Below are positions 36,118-43,810 of a stretch of DNA of 43,810 bases, piece after piece. The DNA comes from Bacteroidota bacterium (lineage in GTDB: Bacteria > Bacteroidota > Bacteroidia > Bacteroidales > Tenuifilaceae). The translations under genes were made by a program, and so were the position numbers. The stretch lies in NCBI GenBank assembly GCA_029560875.1, contig JAKQKB010000086.1:1-43810 (forward strand), in the 5' to 3' direction. Under the pieces are notes generated by a model. It was not told where the DNA came from. It saw only the letters and a program-made list of their open reading frames with translations, and searched no databases. Each line of letters begins with the position of its first letter. Position 1 is the stretch's first letter.

Positions 36118-36774
36118 ATGATATCAAATAATACTTTCGAAGATTTTGTTGCCGTTCTTAAAAGAGAACTACAGAACGATTTGCCTGGATTTGATGCGCA
36201 AAAAACCATGTCGCCATCAATCCGTGAGGATTTAATGGGAAATACTGCTCCAAACTCCAATACACGCCAAAGCGCTGTACTTATTTTGCTTTTTCCGAAC
36301 GGCAACAGTATTGACACTTTACTAATTAAGCGCCCTGTATACGACGGACCGCATAGCGGACAGGTCAGTTTCCCTGGAGGCAAATTCGATGAGGCCGATT
36401 CCGATATTCAGGCTACCGCATTAAGGGAAACCTTCGAGGAGGTGGGTGTTAGCCCATCGGACATCAGCATAATTGGACAACTTACCCAACTTTACATTCC
36501 CGTCAGCAACATGATGGTACACCCATTTGTTGGAGTAATAGACTTTAAACCCCTATTCAAACCTGACGTTAAAGAAGTTGAGCGTATTATTTCTGCCCCT
36601 ATTAATCAACTCGTAAATCCAAAAAACAGGAGTATTAAAGTTATTCCCTCGCACCAAAAATTAATTACCGCTCCTTACTTCAACATTTCCAAGGAGTTTG
36701 TTTGGGGTGCTACGGCTATGATTTTGGCCGAATTTGTGGAGATAATAAATGGTTCAATAAAAAAGCGCCAGTAA
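36118..36774 (+). CDS. CoA-pyrophosphatase-type NUDIX hydrolase
   Basis: This is 218 residues from the ATG at 36118, chosen over an upstream in-frame TTG because a -7 box lies between them. The NUDIX box runs from GG87-88 through D94 to RETFEEVG (103-110), with the catalytic REXXEE intact. The preceding LLIKRPVYDGPHSGQVSFPGG is the block seen in NudL/CoA diphosphatases, which split CoA to phosphopantetheine and 3',5'-ADP. It is cytosolic. Its stop codon lies within a terminator stem shared with the convergent mltF. Confidence 0.85.
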   Translation: MISNNTFEDFVAVLKRELQNDLPGFDAQKTMSPSIREDLMGNTAPNSNTRQSAVLILLFPNGNSIDTLLIKRPVYDGPHSGQVSFPGGKFDEADSDIQATALRETFEEVGVSPSDISIIGQLTQLYIPVSNMMVHPFVGVIDFKPLFKPDVKEVERIISAPINQLVNPKNRSIKVIPSHQKLITAPYFNISKEFVWGATAMILAEFVEIINGSIKKRQ

Positions 36775-36789
36775 AACCAGCGCTTTTTT
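36759..36789. terminator. Bidirectional terminator overlapping the NUDIX stop codon
   Basis: The arms AAAAAAGCGC (36759-36768) and GCGCTTTTTT (36780-36789) pair perfectly. The hairpin loop includes the NUDIX stop codon (36772-36774), and the last codons of the gene form the left arm. mltF ends 3 bases beyond. T-runs are available on both strands. Confidence 0.85.
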
Positions 36790-36791
36790 AT

Positions 36792-38201
36792 TTACTTTAG
36801 AATATTCTTGTAATGCTCGTATCTGTCAATTATTTCGCTAACGTACCTAAAAGTTTCCTCGCCCCGCAATCGTCCAAATCGCACCACAGTATCAGATAAA
36901 AATTCCGATTTGTGGCGAATAAAGTACTCCACATTCTCATCCCAAACATTAGGGTCTTTTCCGTATTTCCTAGCCAAGTTGCGCGCATCAATTACATGGC
37001 CAATACCAGCATTATAGGCTGCAAGAACAAATTTAACGCGCTCCTCCTGTGATATGTTGTATTCAACCATTTTATCGTCGAGCCACTTAAGGTACTTAAC
37101 TCCAACCTCAATCTGCTCCTTTGCACTAACAGTGCTATCAATGCCCCAGTGCTCAGCTGTTTGAGGCATAAATTGCATTACGCCAGAAGCTCCTTTATGC
37201 GAAACCACATCATGGCGGAATCGAGATTCCTGATATACCAATGATGCCAATAAGCGCCAATCCCAATTTATCTTTGGGCTATTTTTCTTAAAATACTCGT
37301 CCCACTCCGACACCCTATCCTGATGAACAAAATAGTAGTCGTTACTTAATCGCCTTAAATGATTGGGATTTTGGTAGTACTTCCTTTTAATCATTGCATA
37401 GCGCGAAGTGCTTAAGTAGCCATCGAACCATGTGTTTACCTTATTAAGCAAATCGGGCGACGACTGCCGCAATGCCCATGCAGTATGCTGGGGAAATCCA
37501 ATAGCTATACTATAATCAACATTCCTAAGCGAACTAGCTTTTATTTGCGCAACAGTCTCATCGCATACCATATAGTCTATCTCACCCATAGCCACCAAAT
37601 CAATTAGCTGCTCAGCATCGTAATCGGGCAGTTCAACTATCATAATATTACCGCCTATCTCCTCAGATAAGTTGGCAAGTCGTTGTGCCGCAGCAGAGCT
37701 GCGTTGAACATAAATAACCTTGCCCGATAAATCCAACGGGCTCTTTACTATAAGTTTCTCACTTTCCTCGGAAGTGGAAGGAACTCGCTGAACAAGTACC
37801 TGGCGTGTTTCGCCATGGGGTGTTGTAAAGTTAAATTCCTTTTTGCGCTGGGTGGTTATGGTTAGGTTATTAGCAATTATATCAACCTCACCATTTTTGA
37901 GCATTTCGAAAGATTTTTCGATGTCATTTTCGGCAATCAGCTCTAACTTAACACCCAGATAGGATGCTAAATCGCGAAGTAAATCGTACTGATAGCCCAT
38001 AGGCTCGCCCTTATATAAGAAGTAACTTGTAGAGTTGTAATCGGTAACTGCTACAAGTTTACCATCGGCCAGAATCTTAGCCAAGTCTCGCATCTGAACC
38101 TCAGCTTGTCGCCTTACCGAGTCGTTACTAATGCAAGAGAACATTATAAGCGAAGCCAAAAAAACCACCCACTTTATCCTACTTGTGATAAATGTCTGCA
38201 T
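36792..38201 (-). CDS. mltF: Membrane-bound lytic murein transglycosylase F
   Basis: The 469 residues begin with a lipoprotein-type signal peptide ending MFSC (Cys23). A solute-binding-protein-like domain (about 45-265, with GYQYDLLRDLASYLGVKLEL and NLTITTQRKKEFNFT) precedes a C-terminal SLT domain. The catalytic Glu325 is in YQESRF, followed by SGVMQFMPQTAEHWGI and the AAYNAGIGHV motif. This is the MltF order. It cleaves glycan strands of peptidoglycan to 1,6-anhydro ends while attached to the membrane. A TATTTTTG box lies 38 bases upstream on this strand. All key residues are present. Confidence 0.92.
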   Translation of the reverse strand: MQTFITSRIKWVVFLASLIMFSCISNDSVRRQAEVQMRDLAKILADGKLVAVTDYNSTSYFLYKGEPMGYQYDLLRDLASYLGVKLELIAENDIEKSFEMLKNGEVDIIANNLTITTQRKKEFNFTTPHGETRQVLVQRVPSTSEESEKLIVKSPLDLSGKVIYVQRSSAAAQRLANLSEEIGGNIMIVELPDYDAEQLIDLVAMGEIDYMVCDETVAQIKASSLRNVDYSIAIGFPQHTAWALRQSSPDLLNKVNTWFDGYLSTSRYAMIKRKYYQNPNHLRRLSNDYYFVHQDRVSEWDEYFKKNSPKINWDWRLLASLVYQESRFRHDVVSHKGASGVMQFMPQTAEHWGIDSTVSAKEQIEVGVKYLKWLDDKMVEYNISQEERVKFVLAAYNAGIGHVIDARNLARKYGKDPNVWDENVEYFIRHKSEFLSDTVVRFGRLRGEETFRYVSEIIDRYEHYKNILK

Positions 38202-38239
38202 ATCAAAGATTTTCTTGGTTTAATTATTTTATTCGAATA

Positions 38240-38247
38240 CAAAAATA
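38240..38247 (-). promoter_or_regulatory. -7 box (TAnnTTTG) for mltF
   Basis: The minus strand reads TATTTTTG, 38 bases before the ATG at 38201. It is an exact match to the Bacteroidota -7 consensus and sits in the 83-base gap downstream of the porin gene. Confidence 0.55.
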
Positions 38248-38284
38248 GCCCATTAGGATTTGTTACAGAAGTAAATTTTGATGA

Positions 38285-40327
38285 CTAGTTATAGAATATC
38301 CACGAAAGACCAAATTTGAATACTCTACGGTTTGCAGCATAGTGGAGTGCTGTAAAATATTCACTATCAATTAGTCCCTGATTTACGTGTTCGTATTTGA
38401 AGAATAATGTTGCCCTTTTCCACCTAAAATTGGCAAACACATCGGCAAAAGGATAGTCTCCAATTTTTTTCTCGCGCTGGTTAATAAACTGAGCAGTTGC
38501 TGGCATAAAAGCATCGGCATAGAACTTTGTTCTATAAAATCCGCTAACGCCAAACTGCCCTGTCAAAACATTCTTAACCAGCTCATGCTCGTAAAATAAC
38601 GATGAAAAAACCGAAAAAGTAGGTAAACTCAAAACATCCTCGTTGGTGTTTGCTTGCCACAACACCTTGTTCACAAAGTAAAATCCGCCTAATTTAAACG
38701 TCTTCTTAACATATGCCGAGGTTGCTGTTACGTTGTCCGACTGGGTTGGGAGGCCTTCGGAGTCGAAATACAGATAATCAACAATTCGTATAAGATTATA
38801 GCCTGCCTCTAGTCTCCACTTTTCAGCACCAATCATTCCGCCAATCATAAACCGTTTTTCCTTCTCAAAACTATTGCTCCACATAAAATTGTTGGAATAA
38901 TAATTTTTCAGGAAAATATCGGGTTCCCTGTCACTAATCAAAACAGTTCCTTTTACATAAGGCATCTCCATCGATTTCCATGGTAAAACCATAAGTTGAC
39001 CGAATAGTTCCTTATCGTTAGCTCTATATCCGTTGATGTAAAACCTTAAACTACCGCTATAGTTTAGATAAGCCGATTTACTGAACACACCTACGCCAAA
39101 GTGGTTGGTTTTAATTTTGGAATTTTCTCGTTCAAAAATAAAATCGGTAGGTTTAAAGTGATAATAATTGCCAAAAGTGTTCGTAAACCAAACCCTAAGA
39201 CCTGGAATACCAGGATATTTTGCTATCTGCGTTAATTCAAGCAGGGCTGTTGTTGTGTAATTTAATAGATATATAGAGTCGTGGGTTTGATACTTATTTA
39301 TGTAGTAATTCTTATAGTAAACAGTATCGTCATCGGAATATACCCTGGTGTACCTATTCGCATCGAATATGAGTTTCGACGTAACAAGTGGCGATACTAC
39401 TGTGGAGTCAATGCCATCCACAGATTTTAGAGTTGTTCTCTTCACAAGGATATCGTACCCTGCAATAGCTGCAAAACTACGTTGACGATACTCTGAACTA
39501 GCATTGTTTAAACGGAATGGTACAAGCGATGCTTCAAGCACGGTATCCTGAATAAACTTATCGTCCTCCAAGCCTCCATTCTCCTTATTCCTTATGTATG
39601 TGTATGTAAAGGTAGCCTGTGCCGAAATTCTGTCCTTGTAGTAACTCCCAAAAACCGATACAACATTATTCCGGGTGAGCTGATTCTCATACATTCCCTT
39701 TGTATTGTAGTAATCGTAATGGATGCCCAGATTTAAGTACCTATTAACATTCTGTGTGTGGAGAACCTTCAGAATTTGGTCGGCCTCCTTCTTCTTACCT
39801 CCTGTTGAGTACTCTAAAACGGTATGCGGACTCTTAACATTATACTGTTCACCAGATATTGTTTGGTGCAGATAAACGCTATAGCCTCTTGAAAACAGGA
39901 AGGGATAATCAAAATTACGTTCAAAAAAGTGGTCGGTTTGTATAGGTGCCCCTAAATTCCCAAGGTAAGTTTGCGTGATAAAGTTTTTTTGATTCGGCTC
40001 AACCAAGTGCGATAGGAAAACAACCGTATCGAAAGCCATTTGCTCCTCTAAATCGAAAGTTTTTGAGTTCAACCGCCACGAATAAGAAACCTTGGTTTTA
40101 TTGACAGGATTCAGGATGTCCACAATGTTGATACCCTTAGCAACGGTATCGGCACTTTTGGAGCCTTTGTCAATTTTAAAATCCGAGAATGCGTCTTTAT
40201 CCTTTTTATTTAGGGTATCGGAATCCAAAGTCAAATTCTTAACCTCCTGTGCAAATGCATTAACCCCAATAAGGGTAGCACAAATCAAAAGAAAAGATGC
40301 ACCAATATGTATTATGTTTAACTTCAT
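38285..40327 (-). CDS. Putative outer-membrane porin (Porin_10-like)
   Basis: The 680 residues start with a signal peptide ending NAFAQ (about residue 26). An acidic linker (about 27-75) is followed by a long series of alternating amphipathic strands rich in Tyr and Phe, for example YSVYLHQTISG and FKFGLSWIFYN, the last ending in an aromatic residue and Asn. The pattern fits the Bacteroidota putative porin family (Porin_10), outer-membrane beta barrels of unknown solute range. It is one gene downstream of yjdM and upstream of mltF, all on the minus strand. A perfect TATATTTG box ends only 8 bases before the start codon. Confidence 0.83.
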   Translation of the reverse strand: MKLNIIHIGASFLLICATLIGVNAFAQEVKNLTLDSDTLNKKDKDAFSDFKIDKGSKSADTVAKGINIVDILNPVNKTKVSYSWRLNSKTFDLEEQMAFDTVVFLSHLVEPNQKNFITQTYLGNLGAPIQTDHFFERNFDYPFLFSRGYSVYLHQTISGEQYNVKSPHTVLEYSTGGKKKEADQILKVLHTQNVNRYLNLGIHYDYYNTKGMYENQLTRNNVVSVFGSYYKDRISAQATFTYTYIRNKENGGLEDDKFIQDTVLEASLVPFRLNNASSEYRQRSFAAIAGYDILVKRTTLKSVDGIDSTVVSPLVTSKLIFDANRYTRVYSDDDTVYYKNYYINKYQTHDSIYLLNYTTTALLELTQIAKYPGIPGLRVWFTNTFGNYYHFKPTDFIFERENSKIKTNHFGVGVFSKSAYLNYSGSLRFYINGYRANDKELFGQLMVLPWKSMEMPYVKGTVLISDREPDIFLKNYYSNNFMWSNSFEKEKRFMIGGMIGAEKWRLEAGYNLIRIVDYLYFDSEGLPTQSDNVTATSAYVKKTFKLGGFYFVNKVLWQANTNEDVLSLPTFSVFSSLFYEHELVKNVLTGQFGVSGFYRTKFYADAFMPATAQFINQREKKIGDYPFADVFANFRWKRATLFFKYEHVNQGLIDSEYFTALHYAANRRVFKFGLSWIFYN

Positions 40328-40335
40328 ACGGGGTG

Positions 40336-40343
40336 CAAATATA
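40336..40343 (-). promoter_or_regulatory. -7 box (TAnnTTTG) very close to porin start
   Basis: The minus strand reads TATATTTG followed by CACCCCGT and then the ATG at 40327. A TTTG at 40366-40369 could be the -33 element at a 22-base spacing. If used, the transcript would begin within a few bases of the start codon and be nearly leaderless. Confidence 0.6.
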
Positions 40344-40567
40344 GTAATTTGATTTTAGAAATGGGCAAAACACCCCTAACAACCCTGAGAATCAAAGCTA
40401 ATGTATCTAAAAATAAGGAGTAAACTAAAAAGCAGCAGATGTAAAGAGAGTGTTTCATTTTCTTTTATACTCTCAATTGTAGCGACACCTTTGCAGACAT
40501 TAAGTTAACAACATAAGATGCAAAGAAACCGTATGCATGTGAATGGTAATTAATCTGATTTTATCCT

Positions 40568-40912
40568 TTATGCTTTTTTCACAAATTCTGATTTAAGGTA
40601 CATCGAACCAATACCATCAATTTTGCAGGAAATATTATGACCATCGCTACTATCTACTAATCGTATGTTTCGCACTTTCGTTCCGGCTTTAATACCCGAA
40701 GGGGAGCCTTTTACTTTTAGGTCTTTGACAACAGTAACCGAATCGCCATCGTTTAAAATATTTCCGTTAGAATCTACAACCTTGTTCATCTGAATTTCTT
40801 CCTCTAACTCTGCTGGGTCCCACTCATAGGAACAATCGGGGCAAATCCATAGATTCATGTCCTGATAGGTGTTTTCTGACTTACATTTTGGGCATTTGGG
40901 TTCGTTAGCCAT
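40568..40912 (-). CDS. YjdM/PhnA-like zinc-ribbon protein
   Basis: The 114 residues have an N-terminal zinc ribbon with CPKC and CPDC pairs and a C-terminal SH3-like PhnA-type domain ([20 protein letters not shown], then [13 protein letters not shown]). This is the YjdM (formerly PhnA) family, soluble and of unclear function. It is not evidence of phosphonate metabolism. A TACCTTTG box lies 29 bases upstream (40942-40949). Confidence 0.88.
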   Translation of the reverse strand: MANEPKCPKCKSENTYQDMNLWICPDCSYEWDPAELEEEIQMNKVVDSNGNILNDGDSVTVVKDLKVKGSPSGIKAGTKVRNIRLVDSSDGHNISCKIDGIGSMYLKSEFVKKA

Positions 40913-40941
40913 ATTTACTCTAGTTTGTTGTATTATTAGCG

Positions 40942-40949
40942 CAAAGGTA
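40942..40949 (-). promoter_or_regulatory. -7 box (TAnnTTTG) for yjdM-like gene
   Basis: The minus strand reads TACCTTTG followed by CGC, 29 bases before the ATG at 40912. It matches the Bacteroidota -7 consensus, and it lies downstream of the terminator of the preceding gene. Confidence 0.6.
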
Positions 40950-40967
40950 ACGTTTTTGTTTTTATGT

Positions 40968-40993
40968 AAAACGGCCCAGGCGAACCTGAGCCG
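40968..40993 (-). terminator. Intrinsic terminator with UUCG tetraloop
   Basis: On the minus-strand transcript the 9-bp stem CGGCTCAGG/CCTGGGCCG (one wobble pair) closes a TTCG loop, an extra-stable tetraloop, followed by a short T-run. It lies 33 bases after the stop of the secreted-protein gene at 41027. Confidence 0.8.
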
Positions 40994-41026
40994 AATGCAA
41001 TTTTTGCTATCTGTATTAAACTACTG

Positions 41027-41869
41027 CTACTTCTTCTCCTGAAGAGTTATAACTGTTTTCATACTTTGCGACATTGGTATAGACATGTTTTGCTGACCCG
41101 ATACGGATATGGACATATCAATACCTGTTTCAAACTCAATGTACGAAACAATTGAACTACTCGAATCAAACAATCCAAACCCTTTGTTTTTACCGGTTCC
41201 TTCAACAAACATCTGCATGCCCATTTGCTCGCCTTTTCCCTCTACGTTTAGGGTTGCCTCAAACTCAATTTTAGAGAATGGCTTGCCATCCTTAGCTTCA
41301 CTCCCTGCATAGGTGTATTTAAAGTCGGAGTTTGTAATTGTTTCGAAAGGATTTGCACTCGACTTCGCATTGGTTTCATTGCTTACGTTATTCCAAACTT
41401 CACCAACCTTAACTTTTTTGCCAGGCAACTGTAAGTACATCCAGTTTTGCTTTGAAGACTCGGACAAACCAGGAACTGATGCAGTATCGAGAACTGTCCT
41501 TGAAATTAATTTACCTTCCTTAGTGTACGCAACACGGCTACGCTCGTTAATATTATCGAACTTAAGTGTGGTATCCCTGCCCATGGCTACATTGCGCATC
41601 GTCATATCCTTAAGTACCTCAATAACCGTAATGTCGCCATTTTCGGCAACATTCTCAACGAATATCTCTGCGTTAATGCTGATGTCCATCAAAATCTTTA
41701 TCTCATTAGGCCCCATAGTTTGGGTAATGGTATTGGAAAGTTTTGTATTCTGCACAAAAGCTTTACCTTTTGCAAGATTGTACAATAATGCTGCCTCTTG
41801 AGAGAATGATAACCCGCTAAATGCAACAAGCGCTAAAAGTAGTACCGATTTAAGATTGTTAATTTTCAT
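41027..41869 (-). CDS. Secreted protein, DUF6263-like
   Basis: The 280 residues start with a signal peptide (MKINNLKSVLLLALVAFSG, cleaved near LSFSQ). The mature protein has alternating strands typical of a periplasmic beta-rich fold and blocks such as YTKEGKLISRTVLD, LPGKKVKVGEVW and GKGFGLFDSS-like C-terminal text. It resembles DUF6263-type Bacteroidota secreted proteins, of unknown function; that match is only from pattern. It begins 24 bases after the M28 peptidase gene on the same strand, so the two probably share a transcript. Confidence 0.6.
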   Translation of the reverse strand: MKINNLKSVLLLALVAFSGLSFSQEAALLYNLAKGKAFVQNTKLSNTITQTMGPNEIKILMDISINAEIFVENVAENGDITVIEVLKDMTMRNVAMGRDTTLKFDNINERSRVAYTKEGKLISRTVLDTASVPGLSESSKQNWMYLQLPGKKVKVGEVWNNVSNETNAKSSANPFETITNSDFKYTYAGSEAKDGKPFSKIEFEATLNVEGKGEQMGMQMFVEGTGKNKGFGLFDSSSSIVSYIEFETGIDMSISVSGQQNMSIPMSQSMKTVITLQEKK

Positions 41870-41893
41870 TGATTTGAAGTGTTTAGTTAATTA

Positions 41894-43444
41894 TTAGGGT
41901 TTATTAATGGTGTAATATTTATTCTCGTTAACTATTCGCCATGCCGTTCTAAAAACAAGTTTGGTAATTTTTTCTGCTTTAGCGTGGTCAACCTTATCGG
42001 GATTATCCCTTACAGTATGGTAATCGCTATGCGTACCTGTAAAGAAAAAAATTGATGAGATGTTATTTTTGAAAAAGTTTGCATGGTCGCTAGCACCAAA
42101 GAATTCGTTACCAGAATCGATAATATTTAATCCAACACAATTATTTTCCTCCTTAATAATTGTGTTGAGTTCTGGGTTAAATTTCTCACCTAGTATCTGT
42201 AACGAGTCACCATTTCTACTTATCATATCAAGGTTGAGCATAGCAACAGTTTTAGTGAGAGGGATAAGAGGTTTTTGAGTATAGTACTCCGAACCGTATA
42301 ATCCCTTTTCCTCCCCAGCAAAAAGGATGAAAAGCATACTCCTCTTAGTTTTCTTTGACACTGAAAAAGCCTTTGCCAAAGCCATAACTCCCGCTGTGCC
42401 CGATGCATTATCGTCGGCACCATTAAAAATATAATCCTCACCGGGTTTATAATTTTCCTTATATCCAACATGGTCGTAATGCGCTCCAATAACTAAAACC
42501 TCATCCTTAAGTTTTGAATCACTACCTTTGATTATCCCAACTACATTCTTAGCAGTAAAGTGCTTGATATCAAGTTTAGTCTTAACATTACTCGAAACCT
42601 CCGAAAATTCGAACGAAAAAGGCTTAAGTTCTGTATCAATATTGTTTTGAATGCGTTTTAACGAATCGACACCACCAAACAAAAAGTTGATAACATTCTC
42701 CCCTACCTGAATACAAGGTATAGATACCTCCTGAGTATAAAGCGTTATTTGTGGGGTAATACTACCCTTAAACTTTGATAAACTTGGCCACGAGTATCCT
42801 TGAGGATTTAGCGTAACGTGATTTAATGGGTCCGTAACAACCATGATGGCTACAGCCCCTCTACTCATTGCATTTTTAAGTTTTGACTCTATACTTGAAT
42901 GATGCGTATCGCGTTTCCCTTCAAAAACATCACAAGTATCGTTTTCTTGGGGTTCATGCTTCATTACCAAAACTATTTTGCCCTTAACATCTAAATCTTT
43001 GTAATCGTCGTAATTATATTCAGGAGCAGTAATGCCATAGCCTGCAAAAACAATGTTTCCAGAAATTTCAGCATCTGCAGTGTTTTCAAAAGGGGTATAG
43101 TCAGTTTTCAGTTTAAAACTCACGCTGTTGCTCCCTCTTCTAATGCTCAATCCACACCCATCAACATCTAAATTTTTTGTACACAATGGTACCTCCTGAA
43201 AATATGAGCCATTAACTTTTTTAATACCTAATTTAGAAAATTCATTGGCAATGTAACTAGCAGCAATATCCAGTTCTGGACTAGGTGTATTTCTCCCTTT
43301 AAGCGAATCGGAGGCTAAAAAATCTATCTGTTTTTTTAGATATCCTGAAGTGATTTGTGACAAACCTTTTTCTGGAACAACTTGGGTAAACCCAGTATAT
43401 GCTATAACAAGAAAAAGAACCGTAAATAATAATAGTTTTTTCAT
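41894..43444 (-). CDS. M28-family metallopeptidase with PA domain
   Basis: The 516 residues start with a signal peptide ending near GFTQ. A PA-type insert (about 140-250) precedes the M28 catalytic domain. The zinc and catalytic residues are present: His322 (GAHYDH), Asp344 bridging (GADDNASG), Glu378/Glu379 (FAGEEKGL), Asp406 (LNLDMI) and His454 (ASDHANF). The family contains secreted aminopeptidases acting on exported peptides. It starts 24 bases before the secreted-protein gene on the same strand. CATCTTTG, one base off the -7 consensus, lies about 65 bases upstream of the ATG. Confidence 0.9.
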   Translation of the reverse strand: MKKLLLFTVLFLVIAYTGFTQVVPEKGLSQITSGYLKKQIDFLASDSLKGRNTPSPELDIAASYIANEFSKLGIKKVNGSYFQEVPLCTKNLDVDGCGLSIRRGSNSVSFKLKTDYTPFENTADAEISGNIVFAGYGITAPEYNYDDYKDLDVKGKIVLVMKHEPQENDTCDVFEGKRDTHHSSIESKLKNAMSRGAVAIMVVTDPLNHVTLNPQGYSWPSLSKFKGSITPQITLYTQEVSIPCIQVGENVINFLFGGVDSLKRIQNNIDTELKPFSFEFSEVSSNVKTKLDIKHFTAKNVVGIIKGSDSKLKDEVLVIGAHYDHVGYKENYKPGEDYIFNGADDNASGTAGVMALAKAFSVSKKTKRSMLFILFAGEEKGLYGSEYYTQKPLIPLTKTVAMLNLDMISRNGDSLQILGEKFNPELNTIIKEENNCVGLNIIDSGNEFFGASDHANFFKNNISSIFFFTGTHSDYHTVRDNPDKVDHAKAEKITKLVFRTAWRIVNENKYYTINKP

Positions 43445-43594
43445 TTGGACTTAAATTCTGTGTGATATTTTTTAATTGCGCTTATTCTATTTTTGTTTTT
43501 TGTATAACAAAGATGTATAAAATAGAAGTGAGTTCAAATTTTTTTCCAAAATAAACTCAACAACATAAATTTAAAATACGTTAATTCCATTTAC

Positions 43595-43646
43595 GAATAG
43601 AACGATACCCTGTAAGACAAAAGCCTTACAGGGTATCGTTCTATTC
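43595..43646. repeat. Perfect 22-bp inverted repeat
   Basis: Arms 43595-43616 (GAATAGAACGATACCCTGTAAG) are exactly complementary to 43625-43646, with an 8-base loop, upstream of the M28 gene and just beyond the 5S terminator. There is no T-run next to it. It shares an AACGATA and CCTGT core with the palindrome at 31286-31322, so both may belong to one family of REP-like elements. Confidence 0.7.
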
Positions 43647-43668
43647 CATTAACGGTAGGTACACAAAC

Positions 43669-43700
43669 AAAAAAAGCCCCGAGGGATTGCTCCTCGGGGC
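43669..43700 (-). terminator. Intrinsic terminator of rRNA transcript
   Basis: The 9-bp GC-rich stem GCCCCGAGG (43676-43684) pairs with 43692-43700, with a 7-base loop and seven T on the minus-strand transcript (A-run 43669-43675). It lies directly downstream of the 5S rRNA, at the expected end of an rRNA operon. Confidence 0.92.
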
Positions 43701-43704
43701 GAAG

Positions 43705-43810
43705 GTGGGGCGGCGACCTACTCTCCCGCTGTGACGCAGTACCATCGGCGCTGGCGGGCTTAACGGCCCTGTTCGGGATGGGAAGGGGTGTCCCCCGCCG
43801 CCGTAGCCGC
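43705..43810 (-). rRNA. 5S ribosomal RNA (5-prime end cut by window edge)
   Basis: On the minus strand the sequence contains the conserved CCCATCCCGAACAGGGCCGT-like loop, TTAAGCCCGCCAGCGCCGAT, GGTACTGC, and the 3-prime GGGAGAGTAGGTCGCCGCC. These are the invariant 5S features. The visible 106 bases are nearly the whole molecule of about 110. A few bases at the 5-prime end lie beyond the window. It is GC-rich relative to its surroundings and is followed by a strong terminator. The 16S and 23S genes would lie beyond the right edge. Confidence 0.95.

Noticed and set aside
40568..40912. Phosphonate metabolism, from the PhnA family name
   Set aside because: The YjdM/PhnA zinc-ribbon family is not a phosphonatase in general and no phn genes are adjacent.
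1..43810. CRISPR array, prophage, IS element or tRNA gene
   Set aside because: I saw no regularly spaced repeats, transposase or integrase, phage structural genes or tRNA cloverleaf sequence.

Overview
The window looks like chromosomal DNA from a Bacteroidota species, probably in the broad Bacteroidales/Marinilabiliales group; I cannot name the genus. The evidence is AT-rich intergenic DNA, start codons preceded by A-rich tracts instead of Shine-Dalgarno sequences, many upstream boxes of the form TAnnTTTG (the Bacteroidota sigma-ABfr -7 element), and families typical of the phylum: a Porin_10-type putative porin, RNase HI with a viroplasmin domain, DUF1573, a NamZ/DUF1343 muramidase, and surface lipoproteins with a K-acidic export signal. 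I see no phage, IS element, CRISPR array or tRNA. The only RNA gene is a 5S rRNA running off the right edge.

Layout. 149-2102 (+): a glutamine amidotransferase and a NYN ribonuclease fused to a cold-shock-like domain. 2158-3698 (-): a zinc-ribbon protein and a radical SAM enzyme. 3725-12684 (-): a sensory block with a 1396-residue hybrid histidine kinase carrying five PAS domains, a lone receiver, a STAS-like protein and two paralogous methyl-accepting chemotaxis proteins. 13038-14429 (-): GlmM. 14547-20910 (+): LolD-type ATPase, TIGR02757 protein, TrmN6, an RluB-type pseudouridine synthase with a long disordered N-terminus, and the GTPases Era and Der. 20953-23733 (-): an AsmA-family protein with a helical tail. 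24014-26308: a PiT/CysP-like permease convergent with a LolC/E-like permease. 26517-29240 (+): two tandem caspase-fold surface lipoproteins and one further lipoprotein. 29253-35955 (-): RNase H, NamZ-like muramidase, aminotransferase, DUF1573 protein, LPP20-like and CsgG/FlgO-like lipoproteins. 36118-36774 (+): a CoA-type NUDIX hydrolase. 36792-43444 (-): MltF, putative porin, YjdM-like protein, a secreted protein and an M28 peptidase. 43705-43810 (-): 5S rRNA with its terminator.

Most of this is housekeeping and envelope biology: peptidoglycan precursor synthesis (GlmM) and turnover (NamZ-like, MltF), lipoprotein sorting (LolD, LolC/E-like), outer-membrane maintenance (AsmA, porin), and ribosome maturation (RluB-type, Era, Der). 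The most unusual parts are the tandem caspase-like lipoproteins, each with its own terminator and with twin palindromic sites ahead of the first, and the chemosensory block, whose two receptors end in DYIDF and DFENF, matching the aromatic-x-x-aromatic pattern of CheR/CheB docking pentapeptides although no cheA, cheW, cheR or cheB is present here.

Several start codons were moved inward from the longest open frame (10651, 23733, 32644, 36118), because a promoter-like box lies inside the longer frame, because a paralogue begins there, or because the longer frame would overlap the neighbouring gene.
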